A stretch of 64,000 nt of DNA from G965230065 sp965230065 (GTDB lineage Bacteria; Bacteroidota; Bacteroidia; Cytophagales; Cyclobacteriaceae). The DNA lies in assembly GCA_965230065.1 (NCBI GenBank), contig OZ245942.1, positions 6,138,001 through 6,202,000 of the forward strand, in the 5' to 3' direction. A program made the position numbers and the translations under genes. Shown here piece after piece: positions 24,596 through 34,900 of the stretch (position 1 is the first letter of the stretch; every line of letters starts with the position of its first letter). The notes below the pieces were generated by a model. The model was not told where the DNA came from. It saw only the letters and a program-made list of their open reading frames with translations, and ran no database searches.

Positions 24596-25876
24596 TCATC
24601 CTAAAATTTGATTCGCAGCATCATCCAATACTTCTTTATCAAAATCATCAAAGTAGGCTTCAGTTGTATAATAATTGGTATGGCCAAGCATATCTCCAAT
24701 TTGCGCTTTAGAAACCCCTTTGTGTAATCCTGCAGTAGCAAATGTGTGCCTGGCTACATAAGAGGTTAGCTTTTCTTCAAGGCCAATCATTTTACCTATA
24801 CTGTTTAATCGTCGATTATGATTGCGTAATCTATTTTTGTAGACTTCGTAAACACGTAATTCATCCGGTTCATTAATAATATCTTCCATGATTGGAAAGA
24901 TCAGGTCATTCTTTGACTTTCCTGTTAAATAATAATCCAATATCTGTTTTGCTTCAGATGTAATTTTGATGTCAAACTCCTTGACACTCTGTCCTCTTCT
25001 TGTTTTTCTTCGCTTATATTTTAAACGTTCGTTCTGGATAGCCTCTAATTTTAAAAATGCCAGGTCTATAAAATTCATCCCTCGCATATTAAGCATAAAG
25101 AGAAAGTAATTTCGATGATGCCAGAGTGAGGAGTTGGCAGGATACTCCAATTGCCTGATCTGATCTATCACCTTGAGTTTTACCGCACGTTTTTTTGAAC
25201 GTTCTTTTTTGATTGAGTAACCACTCTTTCCAAATGGATAGTCCTCAATTGTCAAGTTTGTACTCTTATCCTTTATCGCAAGATTAAAAATTCGTCTAAT
25301 GGCCCTTAACCGTACTCCCAAACCATTTATCTTCTGACCTTTTCCAAGATAATCTGCTTCAAGCTCTTCAAGAAAAGTTTCATTTATATCAGTAATAAGA
25401 AGATCATCATTTCCATGAAACTTTAACAGCATATCAATACCATCCTGGAAAGCATTAGCCATATCATACCTTTTTGCCTTTTGATATCGTTTGATAATTT
25501 TTCTTCCATAATCATTTAATTTTATTTTGGAAGAATGTTGAAATTCAGAATTAGATAATTGATCTTGCTCAATCTCCTCAAATCGATCCTTAATTAGATG
25601 GGTAATCTGATAAACATTCATATTACCAAGTAGTGTATCGTATTCAGATAATACTTCAGAGGCTATTGTCATCTTCTTTTGCACTTTGGCATTTGCTCTG
25701 GCCGAATTTTCAAATGGACTTTTGATTTGTTTTTTGGTCTCGTTCCATTCATTTTCTGAAAGCTTGTATCCGAGCTGGATATTCTTAGGCAAACGCTTGT
25801 GCGAAACACGAATAACCAGTGGAAACTTTTTGGCTTTTTTATTTCGCTTATCCAACATAAGGGTTAATGTTGCCAT
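24596..25876 (-). CDS. Tyrosine recombinase (integrase) of the island
   Basis: A 426-aa phage/CTn-type integrase. Residues about 1-95 form an arm-binding domain of the Bacteroidota kind (MATLTLMLDKRNKKAKKFPL), about 115-215 a SAM-like core-binding domain, and about 225-420 the catalytic domain. Catalytic residues: Arg in FLFMLNMRGMNFIDLAF, Lys/Arg-rich beta-hairpin (KRRKTRRGQSVKEF), SYVARHTFAT (Arg; the first His of the usual HxxR is Ser, as in many CTn integrases), LGHTNYYTTEAYFDDF (His and Tyr nucleophile). It starts 191 bp from a tRNA 3' fragment, the usual position beside an att site. Intact, so the island could still be mobile if its other functions remain. Confidence 0.92.
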   Translation of the reverse strand: MATLTLMLDKRNKKAKKFPLVIRVSHKRLPKNIQLGYKLSENEWNETKKQIKSPFENSARANAKVQKKMTIASEVLSEYDTLLGNMNVYQITHLIKDRFEEIEQDQLSNSEFQHSSKIKLNDYGRKIIKRYQKAKRYDMANAFQDGIDMLLKFHGNDDLLITDINETFLEELEADYLGKGQKINGLGVRLRAIRRIFNLAIKDKSTNLTIEDYPFGKSGYSIKKERSKKRAVKLKVIDQIRQLEYPANSSLWHHRNYFLFMLNMRGMNFIDLAFLKLEAIQNERLKYKRRKTRRGQSVKEFDIKITSEAKQILDYYLTGKSKNDLIFPIMEDIINEPDELRVYEVYKNRLRNHNRRLNSIGKMIGLEEKLTSYVARHTFATAGLHKGVSKAQIGDMLGHTNYYTTEAYFDDFDKEVLDDAANQILG

Positions 25877-25937
25877 AAAATAGGGTTTTTATTTTATCGC
25901 TAAATTAATCACTCAATTCAATGCATCAAAGACAGTT

Positions 25938-25959
25938 TGCTTGCTTTTTGCTTGCTTTT
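25938..25959. repeat. 11-bp tandem direct repeat near att
   Basis: TGCTTGCTTTT occurs twice head to tail (25938-25948 and 25949-25959) between the integrase start and the tRNA fragment. Such repeats are often integrase arm sites or excisionase sites; here only the position supports that. Confidence 0.5.
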
Positions 25960-26040
25960 TCTAATTTATGCTGATCTATATTGAACTCTATTTTACTCGT
26001 ATATTTTGTAATTATTTAATAATCAAATATTTATGAAATA

Positions 26041-26063
26041 ATATGGTTTATTAAAAACCATAT
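26041..26063. repeat. Inverted repeat beside att core
   Basis: ATATGGTTT (26041-26049) and AAACCATAT (26055-26063) form a perfect 9-bp stem with a 5-nt loop, ending 4 bp before the tRNA homology. It may be a recombinase or accessory-factor site. Confidence 0.5.
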
Positions 26064-26067
26064 ATCC

Positions 26068-26114
26068 CCTGACTCATAATCAGGTGGCCGCTGGTTCGAG
26101 CCCAGCAGGGCCCA
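26068..26114 (+). tRNA. tRNA(CAT) 3' fragment: island attachment site
   Basis: Partial tRNA gene. Anticodon arm CCTGA / CTCATAA / TCAGG (26068-26084, anticodon CAT at 26075-26077), T arm GCTGG / TTCGAGC / CCAGC (26090-26106) and the 3' acceptor strand AGGGCCC plus discriminator A (26107-26114). The D arm and the matching 5' acceptor strand (GGGCCCT) are absent upstream. This is the 3' copy left when an integrative element inserts into a tRNA-Met or tRNA-Ile(CAT) gene; the whole gene should lie at the other, left end of the island. CCA is not encoded. Confidence 0.85.
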
Positions 26115-26120
26115 CATTTT

Positions 26121-26154
26121 AAAAGCCTTACTTGCCATTGGTAGTAAGGCTTTT
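26121..26154 (+). terminator. Rho-independent terminator after tRNA site
   Basis: AAAAGCCTTACT (26121-26132), 10-nt loop, AGTAAGGCTTTT (26143-26154), followed by TATTTTTTATT. A 12-bp perfect stem with a T-rich tail: the original terminator of the tRNA gene. Confidence 0.85.
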
Positions 26155-26254
26155 TATTTTTTATTACTGCCGTCCGAGTAAAATCGGATAAAGACAAAAT
26201 ACCTCCTGGATGAGGCAAAATCGCGCTTTTTTTCTTTAACTCAAAAACACCCCC

Positions 26255-27057
26255 TCATCCCGACCATTCGATAGACAATTGTACTTTTTCAACCTCGAGT
26301 TTGAACCAAGCTCGGCAGTACTCTGAGGTGTGGGTCAGGAACAATTGCAAGTTGACGTACGAACAGAGGTTTTGGCGGCTACCATCACCATAGTCGAAAA
26401 GTCCTCTGCTTCCTTGATCCTGCGATGTAGTAAGGTAAAAAGCAAATTGAGGATCAATGCCACCCAGATTTGTGATCTGATCCCGTTTTCACAGTCCGAC
26501 TAACTTTTTTGTCCTTGTAGCTGAGCAATACCTGCTGGTCTTTCAGTACGTCAGGGAATGGCCCTGTATTGTTTTCCTCTACGACCCGATAGTTGGGCAT
26601 TGTCCTTCAGTCGGGTCACAAAGAAGCGGCTACGTTGTGTCCATACATCGAAGCAGCGGTATTTGTTAAACCCTTTGTCAAAAACGGCTATCCCACCTTC
26701 CGGCAAACGCAGGACTTTTAAAAAGCTATTCTCATTGGTGGAAGCGGCAAAGAACCCGCTGTCCCGCTTCCTGCTGGCATCAGAAAGGGTGCTCTTGCAT
26801 GGGAGTTGCTTTAACCCAACATAAAGTAGCTTCCGGGCAATCAGGGTGATGTTTTTGCATACTTCCCGCAGGCTGCTGTTGCGTGTGAGCACTGCATAAA
26901 ACAGACAGATGAAATGATCTTTGGCCTTCATCTGTTTATAGTACCAGTCTGCATTGGTCTGGACAACAGCCTGATCAAAAACTTCATTGAAAATAAGACA
27001 GATCAGTTGAGCGATAATCGGTTGCCCTGACAGGAATTTCTTGTTAACTTGCTCCAT
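26255..27057 (-). pseudogene. IS4 transposase remnant
   Basis: 27057-26551 encodes the N-terminal DUF4372-type domain and the start of the DDE domain (CKSTLSDASRKRDSGFF, GGIAVFDKGFNKYRCFDVW with the first Asp), then stops after RRGKQYRAIP. Further on, minus-strand frames around 26255-26480 still show transposase-like C-terminal pieces (SQIWVALILNLLFTLLHRR and CRAWFKLEVEKVQL) in other frames. The catalytic core between them is missing or scrambled. Confidence 0.78.
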
Positions 27058-27094
27058 GGTTTGTTATATTCTTGGCGAACACAACATTACCTCC

Positions 27095-27125
27095 AAGATG
27101 GGAAGCCTGCAAGGCCTCCCATCTT
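27095..27125. repeat. Hairpin at IS4 right end
   Basis: AAGATGGGA (27095-27103) pairs with TCCCATCTT (27117-27125), and GCCT with AGGC inside, with one mismatch between them and a 3-nt loop. It lies just outside the transposase start, where IS elements often carry hairpins that block incoming transcripts. Confidence 0.6.
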
Positions 27126-27132
27126 AAATTTG
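27125..27132 (+). promoter_or_regulatory. Candidate -7 box for the PUL regulator, inside IS4
   Basis: TAAATTTG fits the Bacteroidota -7 consensus TAnnTTTG and lies 65 bp before the regulator ATG. No TTG is placed 19-22 bp upstream, so promoter strength is doubtful. It belongs to the IS4 end, not to native upstream DNA. Confidence 0.35.
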
Positions 27133-27197
27133 TACTTTTCTAATACACAAACATCTGTCCACTTCTTTTACCCGGACGACAGTAATTTTCTAATAGT

Positions 27198-30100
27198 ATG
27201 AAAAAAGTATTTTTAGCCATAGTATTTATCTTTCTTTTAATTCATTCTTTTTATGCGCAGGAAATGCAATTCAAGCATATTACGAGTGAAGATGGCCTGC
27301 TATCAAACCATGTAGATGCTATTGTGCAAGATTCAGATGGCTTTATGTGGTTTGGTACTATGCGCGGCCTTTGCCGCTATGATGGTTATACATTCCTTAA
27401 TTTTACACATTCAATCACCGATAGCCTTAGCCTAAGCAATAATAATATCACTTCAATAGTAGAAGATAAAGACAAAAATCTGTGGATTGGTACGTTAAAT
27501 GGTCTGAATATGATAGAACGCGAAACCTATCAGGTAAGGCGATTGGATTCCGTTTTAAAGGATTTTAAAAAACCACTTCACATCCACTCTTTGATGATAG
27601 ATGATGAAGATAAACTGTGGATAGGTACAAATTATTCTGGTTTACTCATGCTCAATCTCAATACTTTTGAGATAATCAACTATCGACATTCTGATCAGGA
27701 TACTTCATCTATTATCAGCAACACAGTGTTTTCTGTTGTTAGGAGAAATGAGAGGGACTTATTAATTGCCACAAATAATGGGCTCGACCTTTTTGATCCT
27801 TCTACACAAACATTTAAACATATTCTGCCAGATTATGACGTACGGAGTTTAAGTTATTATCCTGATAGCTCCGTTTTTGTGGGAATAATGGCCCGTGGCA
27901 ACTATTATTACAAGCTCTCTCCAGACAACCAATTAGAGAAAAAACAACTTCCTGTTGAATTTTCATCCAAGCAGCTTTTGTTCATGGCTGATTCCGATGG
28001 AAATCAATGGACCTCCATACGGGATAATGGCTTGATCTTCCATGATGACTCTAAAAATATAGATCATAAGTTGTTATATGATAAATCAAATGAAACAGGG
28101 ATCAATAGTAATGCTATTTTGTCCTTTTATGAAGATCGCCTGGGTAATATTTGGATTGGCACATTTGATGCCGGCATTAACGTGTGGGAGAAAGGCAGCA
28201 AAGGTTTTATTCATGTCAAGGACAACAATTTACCGAGTGGATTACAAAACAACAGAGTGCGGTCCATGTATGTGGACTCCGATGGTGATATTTGGATTGG
28301 CACTAAGGTGAATGGTTCCCTAGGCAAGTTTGACAGGGATAAATTAACTTTTACCCATTACAGGCATGATCCTAATGATCCTCACTCACTGAGCAATGAT
28401 TTTATATTTTGTATTACAGAAGACCGCCCCGGATATCTATGGGTTGGCACCAACAATGGACTGAACTTGTTTGAGAAAAGTACAGGTAAAACAAAACAGG
28501 TTTTAAAGGAGCATGTAAACCCTGATATGATCACCCCTGATAAGATCAGGTCTGAAAGTATTAAGGACTTGCTGAAAGATGGTGATTCCTTGTACATTGG
28601 GCACGCTCAAGGTATGGATATTTATGATACAAAGAGGAAAACATTTATACATTTCACGCAATCTGATGAACCTAACAGTTTGACAGACAGAAGGGTGAAT
28701 GTAATTTTCAGGGATAGCCAGGACTATATCTGGATAGGTACCATGAATGGATTGAATAGGTTTAATAAGAAAAATGGTGAGATGCGACAATATTTGAGTG
28801 ACCCTACCGATTCAACAAGCATTTCTGAAAGTATTATTCAATGTATCCATGAGGATAAGAACGGAAATTTATGGATAGGCACTTCCCTGGGGATCAACCT
28901 GTTCAATCGTGAAGACAATTCGTTTACCTCTTTCACCACCCAGGATGGCCTTCCTGCCAATTCCATCAGTGGAATTTTAGAGGATGATCATGGAAATTTA
29001 TGGATTAGCACTAATAAAGGGCTTTCAAAATTCAATCCATCAGATACTACCTTTATTAATTACAATGTTTATGATGGTCTCCAGGCCAATGAGTTTGGTT
29101 CACATGCTTTTTGTAAAACAAAAAACGGTGAAATGCTATTTGGTGGAAACAATGGATTCAATATTTTTCATCCGGATAGTATTACTGAAAACACAAATAT
29201 ACCAAATGTGGTGCTGACGAATTTTAAGCTCAACAACAAGGATGTACCGGTAAACAGTCCTGGTTCCCCACTAAAAAAACATATCACTCGTACAGAAGAA
29301 ATAACACTTACACACAAACAGTCAGTTATGACATTTGAGTATGTAGCACTAAACTTCACATCACCTGAAAACAATCAATACGCTTACATGATGGAGGGTT
29401 TTGAAGACGAATGGAATTATGTGGGTTCGAGGAAGGGTGCCACCTACACCAACCTGGATCCCGGGGATTATATTTTTAGGGTAAAGGGATCGAACAATGA
29501 TGGTTTGTGGAACGAGGAAGGTGTTTCGCTGAAAATTGAGGTTTTGCCTGCCCCATGGAAAACCTGGTGGGCCTACCTGATCTATTGTGTGATCCTTTTA
29601 TCGATGTTTTGGGCTTGGATTAAATACTATACCAAAATGGTAAAAGACGAGAAGGAACATGAGCTTGATCAGCAAAAATTACAATTTTTTGTCAACGTTT
29701 CTCATGAGTTTAGAACACCACTCACGCTAATCCTGAACCCGATAGATAGAATTATATCTTCTTATAGAGATCCAGAAGAAGTAAAAGATTCAGCTATTAC
29801 CATACAGCGAAGTGCAAGGCGACTGTTGAGCCTTGTCAACCAGTTGTTAGACTTCAGAAAACTTGAATTGGGAAAAGAAAGTATGCAGATGGTCAAGACG
29901 GATATAATAAAATTCACCAAGGACATCTATATATTATTTAAGGATTTGGCAAATGAAAAGGAAATTCAGTTTCAATTTCTAAGCCCACAAAAAAGGCTAA
30001 CTGCCCTGTTCGATGTGGATAAGTTTGAAAAAATAATTACCAATCTATTATCAAATGCCATAAAGTTTACGGACCCGGGAGGATCAGTTACCCTTTTCAT

Positions 30101-31298
30101 TTCAAAAACTAAGCAATCAGCATTATTGAAAAAAGATAAAATAAAAGAGGTCCTTGAAATCCGAGTTATTGATACAGGAAAGGGTTTTAAGAAAAAGCAA
30201 TTGCCAAGTGTTTTTGACCGATTTCTTCATGTGGATAACCCCCGAACAGGAACTGGAATTGGTCTGAACTATACAAAATATCTGGTTGAGTTGCATGGAG
30301 GTATAATAAAAGTGGAAAGCGAATACCAGAAGGGTAGTACTTTTATAATACATCTTCCATTGGAGTACAGAGCAAAGAAGTTTCACCAATCTACTATAAA
30401 ACTTGAGGATATCAGCGATGTCAAACCTAATATGAATTCAATACATGCACTTGATTATGAAATAGCAACAGGCAATCATGTGACACGAACAGAAACAAGG
30501 TATGCCTATGAGGATACTGAAAATGAAAATAGACCTCTTATTCTCATAGTTGAGGATAAAAGAGAATTGAGGATTCATTTAAAGAAGGAACTGGAACAGA
30601 CCTACAAAATAAGAGAGGCCTCAAATGGAGCAAAAGGTTTAGAGATTGTAAACAAGTACTACCCGGATGTGATCATCAGTGATGTCATGATGCCTAAAAT
30701 GGACGGCTTCGAAATGTGTACAATGATTAAATCAGAGGTTGAAACCTGTCATATACCCATTATTTTGTTAACGGCAAGAGCCCTTGACGTAGACATGGCC
30801 AAGGGATACAAAACTGGTGCTGATGCCTATATCCCTAAACCATTCAGTATGGATGTACTTAAGGCCAGGATCATCAACCTCCTTGAATCAAGAAAACGGT
30901 TACGCAATAAATTTACTTCAATCGGAGGCCTGTTGCCCTCAAGCGAGATTACCAGCAACACGCTTGATGAGGCCTTTTTAGACAACATCACCACAATAGT
31001 TCTTAAAAATATCAGCAATCCTGATTTCAATCAGGATCGATTGCTCCAGGAATTGGGTTGTAGCAAATCACATTTATATAGAAAAATTAATGTTCTAACA
31101 GGTACAAGCCCAAGTATTTTTATCAGGACGATTAGGTTAAAGTATGCCTCTGAATTATTGATAAAAGGGAACAAGTCCATTAAGGAAATTGCCTACCTGG
31201 CAGGATTCAATTCAGCGACATATTTTGGTACTACCTTTCGGGAGCTGTATGGCGTAGCTCCAGTTGAGTATGCCGATCATGTAATTAGTAATAGCTAA
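27198..31298 (+). CDS. Hybrid two-component regulator (HTCS) of the PUL
   Basis: A 1366-aa one-protein signalling chain. Signal peptide (IVFIFLLIHSFYAQ); two-component-type beta-propeller repeats (about 25-690; many NLWIGT / GLNLF motifs); Y_Y_Y domain (about 700-785); one TM (WWAYLIYCVILLSMFWAW); HisKA with phospho-acceptor His in NVSHEFRTPLTL (about 836); HATPase with NLLSNAIKFTDPGG; receiver domain with phospho-Asp in DVIISDVMMPKMDG (about 1161); C-terminal AraC HTH (about 1260-1360). Such HTCS proteins sense oligosaccharides in the periplasm and activate the adjacent susCD genes. An IS4 remnant ends 12 bp before its start, so native control is probably lost. Confidence 0.95.
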   Translation: MKKVFLAIVFIFLLIHSFYAQEMQFKHITSEDGLLSNHVDAIVQDSDGFMWFGTMRGLCRYDGYTFLNFTHSITDSLSLSNNNITSIVEDKDKNLWIGTLNGLNMIERETYQVRRLDSVLKDFKKPLHIHSLMIDDEDKLWIGTNYSGLLMLNLNTFEIINYRHSDQDTSSIISNTVFSVVRRNERDLLIATNNGLDLFDPSTQTFKHILPDYDVRSLSYYPDSSVFVGIMARGNYYYKLSPDNQLEKKQLPVEFSSKQLLFMADSDGNQWTSIRDNGLIFHDDSKNIDHKLLYDKSNETGINSNAILSFYEDRLGNIWIGTFDAGINVWEKGSKGFIHVKDNNLPSGLQNNRVRSMYVDSDGDIWIGTKVNGSLGKFDRDKLTFTHYRHDPNDPHSLSNDFIFCITEDRPGYLWVGTNNGLNLFEKSTGKTKQVLKEHVNPDMITPDKIRSESIKDLLKDGDSLYIGHAQGMDIYDTKRKTFIHFTQSDEPNSLTDRRVNVIFRDSQDYIWIGTMNGLNRFNKKNGEMRQYLSDPTDSTSISESIIQCIHEDKNGNLWIGTSLGINLFNREDNSFTSFTTQDGLPANSISGILEDDHGNLWISTNKGLSKFNPSDTTFINYNVYDGLQANEFGSHAFCKTKNGEMLFGGNNGFNIFHPDSITENTNIPNVVLTNFKLNNKDVPVNSPGSPLKKHITRTEEITLTHKQSVMTFEYVALNFTSPENNQYAYMMEGFEDEWNYVGSRKGATYTNLDPGDYIFRVKGSNNDGLWNEEGVSLKIEVLPAPWKTWWAYLIYCVILLSMFWAWIKYYTKMVKDEKEHELDQQKLQFFVNVSHEFRTPLTLILNPIDRIISSYRDPEEVKDSAITIQRSARRLLSLVNQLLDFRKLELGKESMQMVKTDIIKFTKDIYILFKDLANEKEIQFQFLSPQKRLTALFDVDKFEKIITNLLSNAIKFTDPGGSVTLFISKTKQSALLKKDKIKEVLEIRVIDTGKGFKKKQLPSVFDRFLHVDNPRTGTGIGLNYTKYLVELHGGIIKVESEYQKGSTFIIHLPLEYRAKKFHQSTIKLEDISDVKPNMNSIHALDYEIATGNHVTRTETRYAYEDTENENRPLILIVEDKRELRIHLKKELEQTYKIREASNGAKGLEIVNKYYPDVIISDVMMPKMDGFEMCTMIKSEVETCHIPIILLTARALDVDMAKGYKTGADAYIPKPFSMDVLKARIINLLESRKRLRNKFTSIGGLLPSSEITSNTLDEAFLDNITTIVLKNISNPDFNQDRLLQELGCSKSHLYRKINVLTGTSPSIFIRTIRLKYASELLIKGNKSIKEIAYLAGFNSATYFGTTFRELYGVAPVEYADHVISNS

Positions 31299-31307
31299 AA
31301 GAGGTAG

Positions 31308-31359
31308 CAGATCACCAAAGAGTTTTTCACAATTGGAATAAAAAAAGACAGGTGATCTG
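31308..31359 (+). terminator. Possible terminator after HTCS gene
   Basis: CAGATCACC (31308-31316) pairs perfectly with GGTGATCTG (31351-31359), loop 34 nt, followed by TTTAAATAGTTTTTTT. The long loop lowers confidence. Confidence 0.45.
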
Positions 31360-31745
31360 TTTAAATAGTTTTTTTGCGACCGGAAGTTTTCTGTCTTTCT
31401 GCGAAATTACCAATCACGAATAGCACCCACCGGCAAAGTCAATCCCACTAGTTTTATATTTTGGAATAGTTAGGCTATGAGGCATGTAAGTAATTGAGGA
31501 TTAGCTTAACTGTGCAAGGTATCCATTCACATCCAATATTTCAGGACAACTTTTTTAGTACTTTTTGTTGATTTGGCTCATCGTATAAATTATGATCCCA
31601 AATGTATAAAATAGTGCTCATAAGGGTCATTTTAACCAAAAATAGAACATAGTTTAAGATGATTGAATAATAATCTAGACTTCAATTATACACTTCCACC
31701 TAATATTGAATCTAGAAAACTTCCTCAGGGATTTTCATAAGGCAA

Positions 31746-31775
31746 TTGTTCAACCCCTAAAATTATTTAGCTATG
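31746..31775 (+). promoter_or_regulatory. Candidate susC promoter
   Basis: TTG at 31746-31748, 19-bp spacer, TAGCTATG at 31768-31775 (one base off TAnnTTTG). It would give a leader of about 180 nt before the susC start. Confidence 0.35.
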
Positions 31776-31964
31776 TGACCCTACGATATTTAACACTCTA
31801 AGAAGGACCGGTATTTAATATAACGGTTTCCTACTCTATTGATGCTCCTTGTGAACTTATTAGTAAGTGATAAGTTAAATGAGATCCTTTTTGAGATCTT
31901 TTAGAATTACAATTAAGACAATTTTTAAATGTATTTTTTTAAAACAGAAAAAACTATGTACAGT

Positions 31965-34900
31965 ATGAAAAAACAACTATACATGCTATTGACACTGTGT
32001 TTGCTGATGGTCACAACCATAGCAAAATCAGGTGAAAAAAATGAAGGTAAACAACAGGAAAAAACAGTTACTGGAAAGGTGACTTCTACGGATGATCCAG
32101 ATGGTATTCCAGGAGCAAATGTTATTGTTAAGGGTACAAGCACCGGTACTGTAACTGATATTAATGGCAATTATTCGCTGGAGGTTGACGGCAATGATGC
32201 AGTGCTGGTATTTAGTTCTGTTGGCTATTTGACCGAAGAGATTGTGGTTGGAAACCAATCTGTAATTAATATCACAATGGTTCCGGACATCACAGCTTTA
32301 CAAGAAATTGTGGTAGTTGGATACGGAACGCAATCAAAAGCTACTTTAACAGGATCTATTGAAACAGTGGATGAAGAAGTCTTTGTCGATAGGGCAGTTA
32401 CCAATACAGCTGCATTGTTACAAGGCCAAACTCCGGGATTAACCGTCACGAGAGGATCAGCTCAACCTGGCAGAGAAGACTGGGATATGACAATTCGTGG
32501 TGCTACTTCGGTAAATGGAGGTGACCCGCTAATTGTAATCGATGGATCTCCAGCAGTTAATAATCAAGCATTCTATTCTATGAATCCGGATGACATTGAT
32601 AATATAAGTATCCTGAAGGACGGTGCTGCTGCTATCTACGGATCCAGGGCTTCAAATGGTGTAATCCTGGTAACCACTAAAAAGGGTTCAGGTAAAATGA
32701 AGTTGAATTATAGTTCGAATTTCAGACTAAACACTTTAGGTATCATGCCACAGTCAGCAACTATGCAGGAATATGCCACTGTTTGGTTAGAAGCAGCTGA
32801 TCAAGACAGGGTTCCTTTGTACTGGGGATGGGTAAGTCGTGAAAACCTGGAAAGAATGCAAACCGGTGAGCCAGGAATTTACCCTACTGAATATTGGGGG
32901 GATATGTACATGGAACCTTCTCAGCGTGCTGATGACATGTGGGGTAACTCTGTTTCTAATCAGCAAAACTTAAGTCTTTCCGGTTCGTCTGATAAATCTA
33001 ATTACAGATTCTCCGCCGGATATGCAGAGGACAGGGGAATGCTCCAAACTGCCTATGATGGCAAGAAGCAATATAATTTACGTTTGAACTATGACTACGA
33101 TGTGACTGATTGGCTGGAGCTTGAGACCTCAGTCTCTTACTTTCATATAGATATAGAGAATCCTTCAACTGGTTTGGACTTAGAAGCTTCAGCATATGAT
33201 CCTGCTATCTGGCCAGCTAAAACACCCGATGGGCTCTGGTATGCTAACTTTAATACCGCTGGTAACAGAAACTCTGTTGCATCCTCAAGTGAAGGGGGAA
33301 AGGAATTTGATAAACAGGATCAGCTAAAAGCTGCGTTTGCTGCTACGATCAAATTTACAAAAGATTTATCTTTTAGAGGAACCGCCTCCTTTGACAATGT
33401 GACTGCTGATAATATGCTGTATAAGACAACAGTAAAAACCTATACCTGGGATGGAGTTGAGACAAGTGCAAACATAAATTCTACCTCCTCCATCGAGCAG
33501 GAGAAAACAAAAATAACCTATCAGGTATATGGCGGATTCTTAAACTATAATAAAACCGTTAATGATCACAACTTTTCTGCTATGGTAGGTGTAACTGCAG
33601 AAAAAAGATGGAATAACAGAGTGTATGGTTATAGAAGAGGTTTTGCAGATTTTGGAGTTTATGATCTGAATCTTGGCGCAAATGACCAATTGGTTCAAGC
33701 AGATGGAGGATCAGGAAATTGGGGATTATACTCTTATATCGGTAGATTCAACTATGGGTTTAAAAACAAATATTTGGTTGAAGTTTCAGGTCGTCGGGAT
33801 GGTTCATCAAGATTTGCTGATGGTCATCAATGGACGAACTTCGGGAATGCTTCCATCGGTTGGGTATTGACAGAGGAAAGCTTTATGCAAGGATTGCCCG
33901 TACTTTCATTCCTGAAATTAAGAGCCAGCTATGGCGCCACAGGTAATCAAGTCGGAATTGGCGAATTTGACTACTTATCTACCATCGCGTTTAATACTGC
34001 TGTTTTTGGTAGTACGCCGGCAAATAATCAAAACACTTCCAGGGTAAATGGCCTTACTAGTTCTACAAGAACATGGGAGCGCGTAGGTATTTCCACCCTT
34101 GGTGTTGATTTTAGATTGTTTGATAATAAACTCTTTGGATCATTCGACTACTTTGAAAAGGTAAATGATGGAATGTTAATAAATGTTAATTATCCTCAAA
34201 CCCTTGGTGGGGATGCTCCAAAGTCAAATTCAGGTGAACTGAAAACCACAGGTTGGGAATTTATTCTTGGTTATGCAAATAATGCTGGAGATTTTAAGTA
34301 TAGTGCAACATTTAACATGGGTAATACTAACAACAACCTGGTTAGTATGGAAGGTGTAAGTACTTATACAGCAGGTTTGAATGAAACTGTACAGGGGTAT
34401 CCTTTAAATTCGTACTTCCTGTATCAGACTGAAGGATTTTTTACAAGTGAGGAAGAAATTGATGACTACTATGCTGCAGCTGGCAACGGAGGAGTTATTC
34501 CTGACTATAATAATGATCAGCATCGATTGCGACCTGGTGATACTAAGAGGACGGACTTGGACAGTAATGGCATTATTGAATCAAATGGTAGCACAGAACA
34601 GGGAAATGGCGACGTAAAGTATATGGGTGATGCAACTCCTCACCATGTTTATGGATTGGATTTGAAAGCAAATTGGAAAGGATTTGATTTTCAAGCCTTT
34701 TTCCAGGGTGTATTTAATCAAAATGTTGTTCGAGGAGGATATATGCCATACCCATTCTATTTAGTATGGACAAACCAGACCCCTGCATATATTGGTAAGA
34801 CCTGGACCCCAGAAAATACAGGTGCTGAATTCCCAAGAATGACAGCTCAAAATACGCTGGCGCGATGGAATTATGGCAACAATGATTTCATGATGGTAAA

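Larger units (their letters stand above)
26164..27185 (-). mobile_element. Truncated IS4-family element
   Basis: The 1022-bp element has 20-bp imperfect inverted repeats (18 of 20 match): TTACTGCCGTCCGAGTAAAA at 26164-26183 and its counterpart at 27166-27185. The length is below the 1.3-1.5 kb usual for IS4 members with a DUF4372 domain, so there is internal loss. The right end lies 12 bp before the start of the hybrid regulator gene at 27198. Confidence 0.8.
31299..31928. other. 630-bp intergenic region before susC
   Basis: No gene. It holds a terminator-like stem after the regulator (31308-31359) and a candidate susC promoter (31746-31775). The rest is AT-rich (long leader), which is common ahead of susC genes. 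Confidence 0.5.

Noticed and set aside
26068..26114. Complete tRNA gene at the att site
   Set aside because: There is no 5' acceptor strand pairing with AGGGCCC and no D arm in the 75 bp upstream.
19904..26114. IS cluster as a composite transposon carrying the metal genes
   Set aside because: The elements are of different families, mostly broken, and all on one side of the metal genes. The recombinase and tRNA fragment explain mobility better.
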